A DNA stretch of 64,000 nucleotides from Ruminococcus flavefaciens (GCA_023667045.1 JAMPAU010000001.1:713819-777818); one strand, 5' to 3'. Counted from the first letter of the stretch, positions 25,493 through 35,061 are shown. Program-made: numbers and translations. Notes: generated by a model from the letters alone, not told the origin.

Positions 25493-25525
25493 AAATCCGG
25501 AGCAGGTTAATACTGTTCCGGATTT
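25493..25525. terminator. bidirectional terminator
   Basis: AAATCCGGAGCAG pairs with CTGTTCCGGATTT (13-bp stem with one mismatch, 7-nt loop) between convergent genes. Confidence 0.8.
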
Positions 25526-25531
25526 CTGTTA

Positions 25532-25870
25532 TTAAAGTCTGATAAATTCAATGCCCAGTACGCCGTACTGTTCTTGTTTTTCTCTTGGGTAAAAATCGTC
25601 CATGTGGTCGGGGTCTGGAATTTCTTCCGGTTTATAGCCCATTTTTTCCTTAGGAATTTCCGCATACAGTTGACGGAAACTGTCAAAGTGATGTAGAGCG
25701 ATAACTTCAACGGTTAATTTTTCGTCGGGGCTGTCAAGGTGTGAAAACTCTATATAATCCCCTGTTTTAATCTGCTTTCTTTTTTCGTCATTCAGACGTA
25801 ATTCAACAGTTTTTCTGCCGTCTGAAATTTTCTGGAAAGGCTCATTTTTTAGGTGCATTCTGTGTATCAT
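25532..25870 (-). CDS. ASCH-domain protein
   Basis: 112 aa, the size of a single ASCH domain, a PUA-like fold thought to bind RNA or modified nucleotides. Typical landmarks are HLKNEPFQKISDGRKTVELRLND at the start, TGDYIEF in the middle, and YGVLGIEFIRL at the end. Its start overlaps the stop of the phosphoesterase gene upstream by 4 bases (ATGA), so both are made from one message. The role is unknown. Confidence 0.85.
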   Translation of the reverse strand: MIHRMHLKNEPFQKISDGRKTVELRLNDEKRKQIKTGDYIEFSHLDSPDEKLTVEVIALHHFDSFRQLYAEIPKEKMGYKPEEIPDPDHMDDFYPREKQEQYGVLGIEFIRL

Positions 25871-26535
25871 TCTATAACCTCCACATTGTCATATAGTATC
25901 TGAAATTTATCATTCACGAGGCGGTTTCTGTGGAAATGCCCTGCAAACCATTTTTTAAAGTCAAGTTTTCCGTAAAGGCATTCAAGCCAGACAGTAAGCT
26001 CAATGTCATTAATATCCGGCACAAGACCTATACAATATATCATGGATTCCGGTACGGTATGGGTAATAACATAATCTGCCTTGTAACCGCATTTTTCAAG
26101 AGTTTCGCCGGCGGTTTTGTAGTCGTCGCTGTCCGGAAGTTCTTCTGCCCACCAGCTTACGCCCTCTTTGCGAAGTGATTTGTCAACTGAGTAAGCACCG
26201 CCCATTGTGAAGAACGTTTTTCCCTCTATCGTGAAAAGCTGTCCACGCATAAGATGAACAATATTTCCGGCTATCCTGTGTACTTTACCGCCGTGCCATT
26301 CCTCAACCGGATATGTATTGAGCAGGCTGAAGTCTTCATGGTTGCCGTCAATAAAGGCAATGTTAAAGGGCAGGGCAGTAAGTTTGGCAAGCAGAAATCT
26401 GTGACGGGGGTCGTCCCATACAAAGCCGAAATCTCCGCATACAATGATGGTATCGTTTTTAGACGGCTTATAATCTCGTATTCTGTAGATAAAATCATTG
26501 TATTCGCCGTGAGTATCTCCTGTAATGTAAATCAT
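25867..26535 (-). CDS. metallophosphoesterase
   Basis: 222 aa of the calcineurin-like phosphoesterase fold. Metal ligands are visible in GDTHGEY (residues 6-12), CGDFGFVWDD, DGNHEDF, the histidine of ITHTVPES, and FAGHFHRNR near the C-terminus. It could be a phosphodiesterase or phosphatase; the substrate cannot be told. The ATG follows GGGGTGATATT. Coupled to the ASCH gene by a 4-base overlap. Confidence 0.87.
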   Translation of the reverse strand: MIYITGDTHGEYNDFIYRIRDYKPSKNDTIIVCGDFGFVWDDPRHRFLLAKLTALPFNIAFIDGNHEDFSLLNTYPVEEWHGGKVHRIAGNIVHLMRGQLFTIEGKTFFTMGGAYSVDKSLRKEGVSWWAEELPDSDDYKTAGETLEKCGYKADYVITHTVPESMIYCIGLVPDINDIELTVWLECLYGKLDFKKWFAGHFHRNRLVNDKFQILYDNVEVIE

Positions 26536-26688
26536 ATAATATCACCCCTCATATATAAATATAATCCTAAAAAATATATTTTGCAAGCCTGTAAGTCAGT
26601 TTTCGGAAAATGTTCACAGAATGTTTACAATTTCAACCGCACACATCACCCTGCTCAGACGTTATACACTATGAAGGGAGGTTTATAT

Positions 26689-27150
26689 GTGTCAATCGAT
26701 TTGCACAGTCAGTATGACAAGATATACAGATACTGCTATATTCGGGTTCAAAGCCGTGAAAAAGCTGAGGACATAACACAGGAAACCTTCCTTCGTTTTC
26801 TGGAAAAACCGCAGTATCACAACAAAAATAAAGACTTGCAGTACCTCTATACAATAGCTAAAAATATATGTATAGACGAATACCGCAAAAAGAATACAGA
26901 GGAACTGCCCGACGATTTGCCGGACAATTCCTGTAATGAAGAAACGATACTTACGAGCGTCGCACTGAACCACGCTCTTGAAAAACTGCCCGACGAGGAC
27001 AGGGAAATAATTCTGCTCCGCTACGTAAATGAAGAACCCGTCAGCGTGATAAGCAGACTGTATAATATATCAAGATTTGCACTTAACCGCAGGATAAAAA
27101 ATATTCTTACAGCACTGCGGAATGAGTTTGAAAGGGAGGATTTGAAGTGA
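26689..27150 (+). CDS. ECF-type RNA polymerase sigma factor
   Basis: 153 aa with sigma region 2 (YDKIYRYCYIRVQSREKAEDITQETFLRF) and region 4 (LEKLPDEDREIILLRYVNEE… then …RRIKNILTAL), the minimal set for an extracytoplasmic-function sigma. The start is GTG 7 bases after GGGAGG; a much longer open frame upstream is not gene-like. It overlaps the next gene, a membrane protein with the expected anti-sigma layout, by 4 bases. Together with two dockerin genes downstream it forms a sensing unit for cellulosome-type secretion. Confidence 0.88.
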   Translation: MSIDLHSQYDKIYRYCYIRVQSREKAEDITQETFLRFLEKPQYHNKNKDLQYLYTIAKNICIDEYRKKNTEELPDDLPDNSCNEETILTSVALNHALEKLPDEDREIILLRYVNEEPVSVISRLYNISRFALNRRIKNILTALRNEFEREDLK

Positions 27151-28523
27151 ATAAAAAGTCAAAAAAGACTTTAAAAAATGCTTTTAATATTCCTGAACCA
27201 AACCGGAAAGAACAGTTTTTCAACAGCCTTGAAACTAAACCGGAAAAACGTTTTTTTCCAAGTATTCCGCTGTATCTTTCAACGGCAGTCACTGCACTGA
27301 TTGTATTAGGAGTGTGGGGCGGTATAAAAAATCTCCCCTATTTTCAACCGCCCGAAACTACAGATACACAGATTTACAGTGTAAGCACTTCAATGACAAA
27401 TAATACGGAAAATAATATTATTATCACTACAACCGCCTTGTCGTCTTCCGGCAGTGATATAGTTCAGACTACTGCTGTAACTGAAATATCATATAAAAAA
27501 TCCGTTCAGACTACAGCCACGTCCGGAACAGCCACAAAAGAAACACAAACTCAGAATACCACTCTGACCTCACGCCGTACAACAGGCACTCAAACTACAG
27601 ATGTGACGACTTCCGGAAATCAGAATAAACCACCCGACGAAACAGAAGAAAATAATTCACTGCCCGAAACTACCAGAAGCACAGCTGTTACCGCACGTAC
27701 TTCTGCAACTCATAAAACAACCGTTGCAACCACTACAGCCACACAGATAAAGACTACCGCATCGCTATTATATCCACAAATTGCCACCCAGACGACAACA
27801 AAATTTCAGAATTATACGCCTCCTAATACTACCACTCCGCATAGTGAGGACGAAGCACAGATAGTTACTACTACCACTGAAAATAATGGCACTGCTCCTC
27901 CTTCTGTTGATGTACCAAAGCCGACTGAAAATGACTTCACAGTAACACCGACAGTACAGTATTATCCGTCCGGTGATGCCATAGATATACGTACACTGCT
28001 TTCTAATGATAGTATATTTCCGCCGGAATTTGACCCCTCTCTGACAAACAGCGTACAGAATATAGAAAGTATAATAAAAGATTCAGACTTGATTGTTTTA
28101 GCTACCGTCAACAAAGTAATATATACCGGCATTGACAGCAAACCATACACTCAGGAGAATATCACTGTTTTAAATGCTATTTACGGATTTATTCCGGAGG
28201 GTGCTAAAATTTCCGTATACAGTAAGGGCGGATATATTCCTGCCTCTGAATACTCCCCCGATATGTCTATTGACCTTGAAGAAGCTATTGAAAATAACTC
28301 AACTCTTTTCGACCCGTCTTTAAACAATAGCACTCCCTGTGAAAACAACATCTATTTGTACCTGCTCAATACAAACGACGGAGATTTTCCGGACGGCAGT
28401 TACTCCCTTACGACCCTAAGTGATGTAAGCAAATTCCGTTACGAAAACGGCAACTATATAAATGTAAACAACAATAATCTTGTTCTGTCTTCCGAAGAAC
28501 TTCATGATTATATATACAATTAA
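27147..28523 (+). CDS. probable membrane anti-sigma factor with Thr-rich linker and extracellular domain
   Basis: 458 aa. A short cytoplasmic N-terminus (residues 1-42) is of anti-sigma size. One membrane helix (~43-62) is followed by a linker of about 200 residues very rich in Thr (~65-265), and a folded extracellular domain (~280-458, DSDLIVLATVNKVIYTG and so on). This plan, gene order and 4-base overlap fit Ruminococcus/Clostridium anti-sigmas that sense polysaccharide, but I recognise no carbohydrate-binding module in the outer domain. The ligand is unknown. Confidence 0.72.
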   Translation: MNKKSKKTLKNAFNIPEPNRKEQFFNSLETKPEKRFFPSIPLYLSTAVTALIVLGVWGGIKNLPYFQPPETTDTQIYSVSTSMTNNTENNIIITTTALSSSGSDIVQTTAVTEISYKKSVQTTATSGTATKETQTQNTTLTSRRTTGTQTTDVTTSGNQNKPPDETEENNSLPETTRSTAVTARTSATHKTTVATTTATQIKTTASLLYPQIATQTTTKFQNYTPPNTTTPHSEDEAQIVTTTTENNGTAPPSVDVPKPTENDFTVTPTVQYYPSGDAIDIRTLLSNDSIFPPEFDPSLTNSVQNIESIIKDSDLIVLATVNKVIYTGIDSKPYTQENITVLNAIYGFIPEGAKISVYSKGGYIPASEYSPDMSIDLEEAIENNSTLFDPSLNNSTPCENNIYLYLLNTNDGDFPDGSYSLTTLSDVSKFRYENGNYINVNNNNLVLSSEELHDYIYN

Positions 28524-28535
28524 GGAGTTTTTTAT

Positions 28536-29723
28536 ATGAAAAAATTTTTATCAGCTTTAATGTCAGCTACAATGGCTTTATGTGCCGTGCCGATGACTTC
28601 CAATGCAGACTATGTAGAGTATACACTTCCCTATCAACCGGCAACGAGTGATGCAGACAGAGAAGAAATTTACAAACTAATAAGCCATGTAGAATACTAT
28701 GTTGACGGAAATTCAGTTGTCTTTAACGGCGGAGGCAGTGACGACTTTGTGACAGTCACCGCACCCGACGCATATTTCACAACAGAAAGAACTGAAAATG
28801 ATTTTATTTTCACGCCGGAGCAGGACGGTAAGTATATAGTTTCACGGGTATATCTTGTCAGTGAACCCATATATTACCCTATTGAACTGGAAATTTTTTA
28901 CGACCTCATGGCAGACGTTACAGCACCTGCCGGTTATGGTTACGTCGAAGGAAAGTGTGATTATTACTTTCCGCTCATAAAGAACTTTGAAATAACATAC
29001 AGTTCCGAGACAGGCACAGAAGTTAGCTTACTGGGCGAACGCGACTATATGAATTATTCAAATGTAGGCGAGATAGCCGGTATATCTTCCGTAAAAAAGG
29101 AAGACGAGTTCATAGAAATGGAAACGGACGAGATTTTCAATGACGCAAGCTATTATATTCTTGCCTCGCAAGTTTCACCAACTCCGTTTATATACTTTGA
29201 TTATGTCGACGAAAACAAAAAAGACAAGTCCGTTTTATGCGTTAGAAACGGGTATGCGTGGGCTGATGGTGCTATTACAGTTACCGGAAACGCTGAAAAA
29301 ACAGATACTTTCAGTGGCGGAAGTGCTATCAGCGGTGATTTAGCGCAATCAACTTGTGATGTAGTTTTCTATACGCTTATAGAACCTACCGGCGACGGTC
29401 TCGCTGAAATATATTACGACCCTAATTATAATAATCCGTATGATGTATATATTCAGCCGCTGACAATGATTCTTAACGTCGAGGACGGACAGTTTATCCC
29501 ACATATTGAGACAATCGGCGATGATTTCATGTACGGCGACATGAATTTTGATTATGAAGTAAATATTGCCGACGCTGTTCTTATGAATAAATATCTTTTA
29601 GGCACAGCCAAATTTACTTCCACACAATATCAATGTGCCGACCTTAATTGTGACGGAACTGTTGATATATTCGATATGGTTCTTTTCAGACAGGAACTTA
29701 CTACAGGAAAGGAGTTAAATTAA
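28536..29723 (+). CDS. secreted protein with C-terminal type I dockerin, first of a pair
   Basis: 395 aa. The signal peptide is MKKFLSALMSATMALCAVPMTSNA. A ~300-residue domain of unknown type follows. The C-terminal 60 residues form a dockerin with two calcium-loop repeats: GDMNFDYEVNIADAVLMNKY and DLNCDGTVDIFDMVLFRQEL. Dockerins plug enzymes or structural proteins into cohesin scaffolds. The central domain shows no glycosidase motif I know. The next gene is a close paralogue starting at the overlapping TAATG, with an almost identical signal sequence. Confidence 0.85.
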   Translation: MKKFLSALMSATMALCAVPMTSNADYVEYTLPYQPATSDADREEIYKLISHVEYYVDGNSVVFNGGGSDDFVTVTAPDAYFTTERTENDFIFTPEQDGKYIVSRVYLVSEPIYYPIELEIFYDLMADVTAPAGYGYVEGKCDYYFPLIKNFEITYSSETGTEVSLLGERDYMNYSNVGEIAGISSVKKEDEFIEMETDEIFNDASYYILASQVSPTPFIYFDYVDENKKDKSVLCVRNGYAWADGAITVTGNAEKTDTFSGGSAISGDLAQSTCDVVFYTLIEPTGDGLAEIYYDPNYNNPYDVYIQPLTMILNVEDGQFIPHIETIGDDFMYGDMNFDYEVNIADAVLMNKYLLGTAKFTSTQYQCADLNCDGTVDIFDMVLFRQELTTGKELN

Positions 29724-30904
29724 TGAAAAAATTTTTATCAGCTTTAATGTCAATGACGGTTGCTTTGTGTGCTGTGCCTGTTGTTTCGGTTGCAGAGAAC
29801 GGCGAGACAGCAAGCAAACCGCTCCCCTACACTATATCCGGCGATACGCTTACTTTTGAGGGCGATAAAAATTATGACTACATAATAAGTACACACTCTG
29901 ATTTCAAAACCGAAAGAACTGATGATACTTACAGTTTCACGCTGGAAGAAAACGGTAAGTATATGATTTCAAGGGTATGGCTTGAGGAAAACATTATAGA
30001 CTATCACATTGACGTTGACACCCTTTATAACCTTATACCCGATACTGACACTGAAATTCACCCTGTTATCAATGAGGGTATAGACTGTCATTGTCATTAT
30101 TTCTATCCGCATATTCAAAATTTTGAAGTTATATACTATACAAGTACAGGCATTAAAGAAGTCATTTTTTTAGGCGAACATTCTTTTTATAATAAAAATA
30201 CCGTTGAAGAAATAAAAACAAAACCCTCATTGACGTGTTATGACTATACGGAAATGGAAACGTCGGATATTTTAGACCAGTCAGTTTATTACGCCCTTGC
30301 CTCCTCGCATATGTTGCTTGATGATTCAGGTGCGTTTTTCATGTACTATGATTACGGCTGGAATGACGAAAAAGACAGGTCGCTTTTCTGCGTTGACAGC
30401 GGACATTATAATCAGCAATACCCCGATTATATTGACATATCCGGCAACGCTACAATAACCAAAACCCTTGAGGGTGCAAGCTTTGTTGATGGCAACCTTG
30501 AATGCCCTACTCCTGATATGGTTGAATATACCATTATAGAGCCTTTCGCCGACGGATTCGCTGAAGTATATTCGTTTATTGTAAGCCCTATGTCGTCAAC
30601 TATACTTACAATTGAAAACGGAAAGTTTATACCTCAGCGTCATTCACTGGGGTGTGAATTACCCGAATACGGCGATATTAACATTGACGGATATATAAAT
30701 ATTGCCGACGCTGTTATATTCCAGAGGTATCTTTTAGGACAGACAAATCTTACACAAACACAGTATGCTTGTTCCGACTTGAATTATGACGGAACTGTTG
30801 ATATATTCGATATGGTTCTTTTAAGACAGCAGATTATTGAAGTCAATAATCTTGGTGTAAACTATTCCGGCGATGAATGCGGAAAAAATCCGGAAATTTC
30901 CTAA
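29723..30904 (+). CDS. secreted protein with C-terminal type I dockerin, second of a pair
   Basis: 393 aa, a paralogue of the gene before it with the same order: signal peptide (MKKFLSALMSMTVALCAVPV…), a central domain sharing TERTDDTYSF and GKYMISRVWLEE-type blocks, and a dockerin with GDINIDGYINIADAVIFQRY and DLNYDGTVDIFDMVLLRQQI. The start overlaps the previous stop by one base after AAGGAG. Tandem duplication behind an ECF sigma suggests both are made on the same signal. The function of the central domain is unknown. Confidence 0.85.
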   Translation: MKKFLSALMSMTVALCAVPVVSVAENGETASKPLPYTISGDTLTFEGDKNYDYIISTHSDFKTERTDDTYSFTLEENGKYMISRVWLEENIIDYHIDVDTLYNLIPDTDTEIHPVINEGIDCHCHYFYPHIQNFEVIYYTSTGIKEVIFLGEHSFYNKNTVEEIKTKPSLTCYDYTEMETSDILDQSVYYALASSHMLLDDSGAFFMYYDYGWNDEKDRSLFCVDSGHYNQQYPDYIDISGNATITKTLEGASFVDGNLECPTPDMVEYTIIEPFADGFAEVYSFIVSPMSSTILTIENGKFIPQRHSLGCELPEYGDINIDGYINIADAVIFQRYLLGQTNLTQTQYACSDLNYDGTVDIFDMVLLRQQIIEVNNLGVNYSGDECGKNPEIS

Positions 30905-30918
30905 CTGCAAAAAAACTA

Positions 30919-30947
30919 TTGACAAAGTGAAAACAATGTGCTATAAT
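30919..30947 (+). promoter_or_regulatory. sigma-A promoter of the riboflavin operon
   Basis: TTGACA (30919-30924), a 17-nt spacer, TATAAT (30942-30947), just before the FMN riboswitch. Confidence 0.9.
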
Positions 30948-30953
30948 GAAAAC

Positions 30954-31061
30954 GTCTTCAGGGCAGGGTGTAATCCCCTACCGGCAGTTAAAGTCTGCGA
31001 GCCTACGGGTTGATTCGGTGAAACTCCGAAACCGACGGTTAAAGTCCGGATGTGAGAAGAT
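30954..31061 (+). ncRNA. FMN riboswitch (RFN element)
   Basis: Carries the family's conserved stretches in order: GTCTTCAGGGCAGGGTG, ACCGGCAGTTAAAGTCTGCG, GGTTGATTCGGTGAAA, ACCGACGGTTAAAGTCCGG and the closing GAGAAGA. It binds FMN and, with the terminator that follows, stops transcription of the rib operon when FMN is plentiful. Confidence 0.96.
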
Positions 31062-31086
31062 ATTATTATTCCACGCTGTATCTATG

Positions 31087-31117
31087 CCCCGAAACATACG
31101 CTTTCGGGGTATTTTTT
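31087..31117 (+). terminator. riboswitch-controlled terminator
   Basis: CCCCGAAA (31087-31094) pairs with TTTCGGGG (31102-31109), followed by TATTTTTTT. It ends just before the ribD ribosome site. Confidence 0.9.
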
Positions 31118-31131
31118 TATAGGAGGTGCTT

Positions 31132-32217
31132 ATGAACCACGAAGAATACATGAAAATAGCCGTCGAACTTGCTGAAAAAGGCATGGGCTTTGTAAATCCT
31201 AATCCAATGGTGGGAGCGGTAATCGTCAAGGACGGAAAAATTATCGGCAGAGGTTACCACAGAAAATACGGCGAACTCCACGCCGAAAGAAACGCTTTTG
31301 CTGACTGTACTGAAGACTGTTCCGGTGCGGATATGTATGTTACTCTTGAACCTTGCTGTCATCACGGAAAAACTCCGCCGTGTACTGATATAATAATTGA
31401 AAAAAATATCAGACGTGTCTTTATAGGTTCGTCAGACCCTAACCCGAAAGTTGCCGGAAAGGGCGTACAGATTCTGAGAGAACACGGCATAGAAGTGACA
31501 GAGGGCGTTTTAAAGGAAGAATGCGACCGAATCAATGAGATATTTTTTCATTATATAACTACCGGAAAACCTTTCGTCACCATGAAGTACGCAATGACTA
31601 TGGACGGAAAAATTGCTTGCCGTACTGGTCTTTCAAAGTGGATAACCGCCGAACCGGCAAGACAGTATGTTCAGCATGAACGCATGAGGCATTCTGCTAT
31701 AATGGTAGGTGTAGGAACTGTTATCGCTGATAACCCTATGCTTAACTGCCGTCTTGAAAATAGTCGTAATCCGGTGCGTATAGTATGCGATACAAATTTG
31801 CGTACTCCCATAGACTGCAACATAGTTAAGACTGCAAAAGAAATCCCGACTGTCATTGCCACCTGCTCAGATAATACGGAAAAAATAACCCAGTATGAAA
31901 AATTCGGCTGTCGTGTCATGAGAGCTGGAGAATCTGAAAACCATATTGACTTAAAAAACCTTATGGATAAAATCGGTGCTGAAAAAATTGATAGTATACT
32001 TTTAGAGGGTGGAAGTGAATTAAACTATTCCGCACTTAAAGCAGGTATAGTAAATAAGATTCAGGCGTATGTTGCCCCTAAAATCTTTGGAGGACAGGAC
32101 GCTAAAACGGCAGTTTCCGGTTTCGGCGTTGACTGTCCAGATAGTGCCTATCATATCGTACGCACAGCAGTTAAACGCATAGGCGACGACTTTCTAATAG
32201 AAGGCTGGGTGAAGTGA
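31132..32217 (+). CDS. ribD: RibD, bifunctional riboflavin deaminase/reductase
   Basis: 361 aa. The N-terminal deaminase domain has the zinc motif HAE (GELHAERNAF) and EPCCHHGKTPPC. The C-terminal reductase domain (from about 145) has TGKPFVTMKYAMTMDGKIA and LLEGGSELN. It carries out the second and third steps of riboflavin synthesis from GTP: deamination, then reduction of the ribosyl side chain. The start is the ATG after AGGAGGTGCTT; a reading two codons longer begins inside the ribosome site. First gene of the FMN-controlled operon, adjacent to ribE. Confidence 0.96.
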   Translation: MNHEEYMKIAVELAEKGMGFVNPNPMVGAVIVKDGKIIGRGYHRKYGELHAERNAFADCTEDCSGADMYVTLEPCCHHGKTPPCTDIIIEKNIRRVFIGSSDPNPKVAGKGVQILREHGIEVTEGVLKEECDRINEIFFHYITTGKPFVTMKYAMTMDGKIACRTGLSKWITAEPARQYVQHERMRHSAIMVGVGTVIADNPMLNCRLENSRNPVRIVCDTNLRTPIDCNIVKTAKEIPTVIATCSDNTEKITQYEKFGCRVMRAGESENHIDLKNLMDKIGAEKIDSILLEGGSELNYSALKAGIVNKIQAYVAPKIFGGQDAKTAVSGFGVDCPDSAYHIVRTAVKRIGDDFLIEGWVK

Positions 32218-32859
32218 ATGTTTACCGGAATAATTGAAGAAGTCGGAACGGTCAAGGAAATCCGCCACAGCGGTGACAGTTCTTTTATAAAGATTCAAGC
32301 GGAAAAAATCTTTGAAGATATGCATATCGGCGACAGTATAGCGGTTAACGGTCTGTGCCTCACCGTGACAGAATTTGGTAATAATATTTTCCGTGCGGAC
32401 GTTATGAACGAAACTTTAAACCGTTCGTCTCTCGGCAGTCTTAAACAGGGCAGTCCGGTTAATCTGGAGCGTGCCATGTCTGCAAACGGTCGTTTCGGGG
32501 GGCATATAGTTTCCGGACATATCGACGGTACGGGCATTATCTCAGATATAAAAAATGACGGCATAGCCATATGGTACACGGTCAGCACTAAACCGGAAAT
32601 TATGCAGTATATCGTTGAAAAAGGTTCAATAGCCATTGACGGCATAAGTCTGACGGTAGCCAAAGTTACGGAAAGCAGTTTCAGTGTTTCGATAATTCCG
32701 CATACTGCCGGAAATACTATTCTTTCCTATAAGAAAATCGGCGATACTGTCAACCTTGAAAATGACATTATCGGAAAGTATATCGAAAAATTCACCTGTC
32801 CGGAAAAAAGCAAGAGCAGTATTTCAATGGGATTTCTTGCGGAGAACGGTTTTATATAA
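32218..32859 (+). CDS. ribE: riboflavin synthase alpha chain
   Basis: 213 aa with the two lumazine-binding barrels of this enzyme. MFTGIIEEVGTV begins the first, with VNGLCLTVTEF, and the second has GGHIVSGHIDGTG and IDGISLTVAKV. It dismutates two molecules of 6,7-dimethyl-8-ribityllumazine to riboflavin. The ATG follows the ribD stop directly, so translation is coupled. Confidence 0.96.
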   Translation: MFTGIIEEVGTVKEIRHSGDSSFIKIQAEKIFEDMHIGDSIAVNGLCLTVTEFGNNIFRADVMNETLNRSSLGSLKQGSPVNLERAMSANGRFGGHIVSGHIDGTGIISDIKNDGIAIWYTVSTKPEIMQYIVEKGSIAIDGISLTVAKVTESSFSVSIIPHTAGNTILSYKKIGDTVNLENDIIGKYIEKFTCPEKSKSSISMGFLAENGFI

Positions 32860-32868
32860 GGAGAAAAA

Positions 32869-33360
32869 ATGGACATCGACGAAATAATAAGATATATCCG
32901 TGTCGGAGCAGGATATGTTGAAGTAGCACGTGACTATATGTATGACGGAATGTGTCGGCGTACTTTTATAAGGAAAAACAAAATTCAGATTGATTTCTGC
33001 ACAGCCGATGAAATCGAACTCAACGAGGGCGAAACTACTTTTTATTTCGGCTATGAAACTTTTGATGATGTTATAAAGTCGGCTGAAAAGTTTCTGCACT
33101 CCCCTGTCTCCGAGTGGACTAACTACAACCGCACATGGAATGAATGGCATTTCCCCGAACTTGCTGAAAATTCTGTCCGGAATTTCTTTGAGGACTTACA
33201 GAAACGCAGACTTGTTTTTCCGGAAAATTTCAGCTATATGCGTATATGCAACGTTTACGCACTGGGAGTTTTTCTTGGGAAAATATCCCCCGATAATATC
33301 ACCGCTGACATAAACTTGACAGAATTATTTAAACTAAACCATGATTTTACAGAATATTAA
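32869..33360 (+). CDS. unknown protein inside the riboflavin operon
   Basis: 163 aa, ATG after AAGGAGAAAAA. It is acidic and rich in aromatic residues, with no signal peptide or membrane helix and no motif that I recognise. It sits 9 bases after ribE and 13 before ribBA, in the same direction, so it is co-transcribed under the FMN riboswitch. It does not resemble the classic rib enzymes or a RibU-type transporter. It could be an inserted gene or an accessory factor; no function is proposed. Confidence 0.75.
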   Translation: MDIDEIIRYIRVGAGYVEVARDYMYDGMCRRTFIRKNKIQIDFCTADEIELNEGETTFYFGYETFDDVIKSAEKFLHSPVSEWTNYNRTWNEWHFPELAENSVRNFFEDLQKRRLVFPENFSYMRICNVYALGVFLGKISPDNITADINLTELFKLNHDFTEY

Positions 33361-33373
33361 GGAGGTTTGTTAA

Positions 33374-34573
33374 ATGTTTGAATACAACACTATAGAAGAA
33401 GCTGTACAGGCTCTCCGCAACGGCGAAATTATCCTCGTCACTGACGACGAAAACCGTGAAAATGAAGCTGATATGATTTGTTCGGCTGAATCTGCTACTA
33501 CAGAAAACGTCAACTTTATGGCTACTCACGCAAAGGGTCTAATCTGTATGCCGATGAGCCGTGAACTCTGTCAGAAACTCTGTCTTCCGCAGATGGTCAG
33601 CGAAAATACAGACAATCACTGTACGGCTTTCACAGTAAGCATAGACCACGTCAACACTACTACCGGCATTTCTGCTGAAGAACGTGGCTATACTGCACGC
33701 ATGGTAGTTGACGACAACGCCAAGCCGGAAGATTTCCGCCGTCCCGGACATATGTTTCCGCTTACCGCTAAGGACAACGGCGTTCTGGAGCGTGACGGTC
33801 ACACAGAGGCAACAGTTGACCTTATGAAAATCGCCGGACTTAAAGAGTGCGGTCTCTGCTGTGAGGTCATGCGTGAGGACGGCACTATGATGCGTTCTGG
33901 AGAGGTGCAGGAAAAAGCTAAGGAATGGGGTTTCAAGTTTATAACCATTCAGGCTATAAAGGAATATAGAAAAACTCATGATGTACTTGTTGAACGTGTG
34001 GCAGATACTAAACTTCCGACAAAATATGGCAACTTCCGTGCAATAGGCTTTATAAATAAGCTCAACGGCGAACATCATGTAGCACTCGTCAAGGGCGATA
34101 TAGACGACGGACAGGATATTTTATGCCGTGTGCATTCTGAATGCCTTACAGGTGACGCTTTCGGCTCTCTGAAGTGCGACTGCGGACAGCAATTTGCCTC
34201 TGCTATGCAACAGATTGAAAAAGAGGGGCGTGGAGTTCTTCTCTACATGAGACAAGAAGGACGTGGCATTGGTCTTATAAATAAGCTCCGTGCATACGAG
34301 TTGCAGGATAAGGGCATGGACACACTTGAAGCAAATATAGCACTCGGATTTCCAGGAGATATGCGTGAATACTATATAGGCGCACAAATTCTCAGAGATT
34401 TAGGCTGTAAAACTCTCCGTCTGTTGACTAATAACCCCGATAAAGTTTATGGTTTAAGCGGATTTGGTCTTGAAATAAAAGAACGTGTACCGATACAAGT
34501 ACAGGCTACCGATTACGACCTTTTCTATCTTAAAACAAAAAAAGACAAAATGGGTCACATATTAAATTATTAA
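33374..34573 (+). CDS. ribBA: RibBA, DHBP synthase/GTP cyclohydrolase II
   Basis: 399 aa. The N-terminal 3,4-dihydroxy-2-butanone-4-phosphate synthase has [30 protein letters not shown] and GHTEATVDL. The C-terminal GTP cyclohydrolase II (from about 205) has the zinc cysteines [15 protein letters not shown], and [10 protein letters not shown]. It supplies both starting materials of riboflavin synthesis, from ribulose-5-phosphate and GTP. The ATG follows AAGGAGGTTTGTTA. Confidence 0.97.
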   Translation: MFEYNTIEEAVQALRNGEIILVTDDENRENEADMICSAESATTENVNFMATHAKGLICMPMSRELCQKLCLPQMVSENTDNHCTAFTVSIDHVNTTTGISAEERGYTARMVVDDNAKPEDFRRPGHMFPLTAKDNGVLERDGHTEATVDLMKIAGLKECGLCCEVMREDGTMMRSGEVQEKAKEWGFKFITIQAIKEYRKTHDVLVERVADTKLPTKYGNFRAIGFINKLNGEHHVALVKGDIDDGQDILCRVHSECLTGDAFGSLKCDCGQQFASAMQQIEKEGRGVLLYMRQEGRGIGLINKLRAYELQDKGMDTLEANIALGFPGDMREYYIGAQILRDLGCKTLRLLTNNPDKVYGLSGFGLEIKERVPIQVQATDYDLFYLKTKKDKMGHILNY

Positions 34574-34587
34574 GGAGGATTATTAAA

Positions 34588-35061
34588 ATGAAAATTTATG
34601 AGGGAAAACTTGTCGCCGAAAATACACGAATCGGCATTGTTGTAGCAAGATTTAACGAATTTATCACTTCCAAACTTCTCGGCGGTGCTGTCGACACTCT
34701 GAAAAGACACGGCGTTGATGAAAGCAATATCCATACCGCATGGGTACCCGGTGCTTTTGAGATTCCGCTTATTGCCAAAAAAATGGCAGACTCCAGAAAG
34801 TATGATGCTGTAATCTGTTTGGGTGCAATAATAAGAGGTTCAACTTCTCATTACGACCTCGTATGCAATGAAACTTCAAAGGGCATTGCACAGGTGTCAC
34901 TTAACAGCAACATTCCGGTGATGTTCGGTGTTATCACAACAGAAAACATTGAGCAGGCTATTGAGAGAGCAGGTTCTAAAGCTGGTAACAAGGGCAGTGA
35001 GTGTGCTGAGGGTGCTATTGAAATGATTAATCTGATAAGAGAGATTGACAAGAATGACTAA
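34588..35061 (+). CDS. ribH: 6,7-dimethyl-8-ribityllumazine synthase
   Basis: 157 aa, full length for lumazine synthase. Landmarks are [41 protein letters not shown] with the catalytic His, and [16 protein letters not shown]. It condenses the RibD pathway product (after dephosphorylation) with dihydroxybutanone phosphate. The ATG follows AAGGAGGATTATTAAA. It overlaps the HAD phosphatase gene at its end. Confidence 0.97.
   Translation: MKIYEGKLVAENTRIGIVVARFNEFITSKLLGGAVDTLKRHGVDESNIHTAWVPGAFEIPLIAKKMADSRKYDAVICLGAIIRGSTSHYDLVCNETSKGIAQVSLNSNIPVMFGVITTENIEQAIERAGSKAGNKGSECAEGAIEMINLIREIDKND

Noticed and set aside
26254-26688. N-terminal extension of the ECF sigma gene to 298 aa
   Set aside because: The upstream part is antisense to the phosphoesterase gene and non-coding sequence. 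The GTG after GGGAGG gives the expected sigma length.
27147-28523. Thr-rich segment as a low-complexity artefact or non-coding
   Set aside because: Codons vary, the frame continues into a folded domain, and Thr-rich linkers are usual in ruminococcal surface proteins; kept as coding.
33539-34078. 179-codon minus-strand frame opposite ribBA
   Set aside because: Shadow of a strongly conserved gene on the other strand; no start signal.
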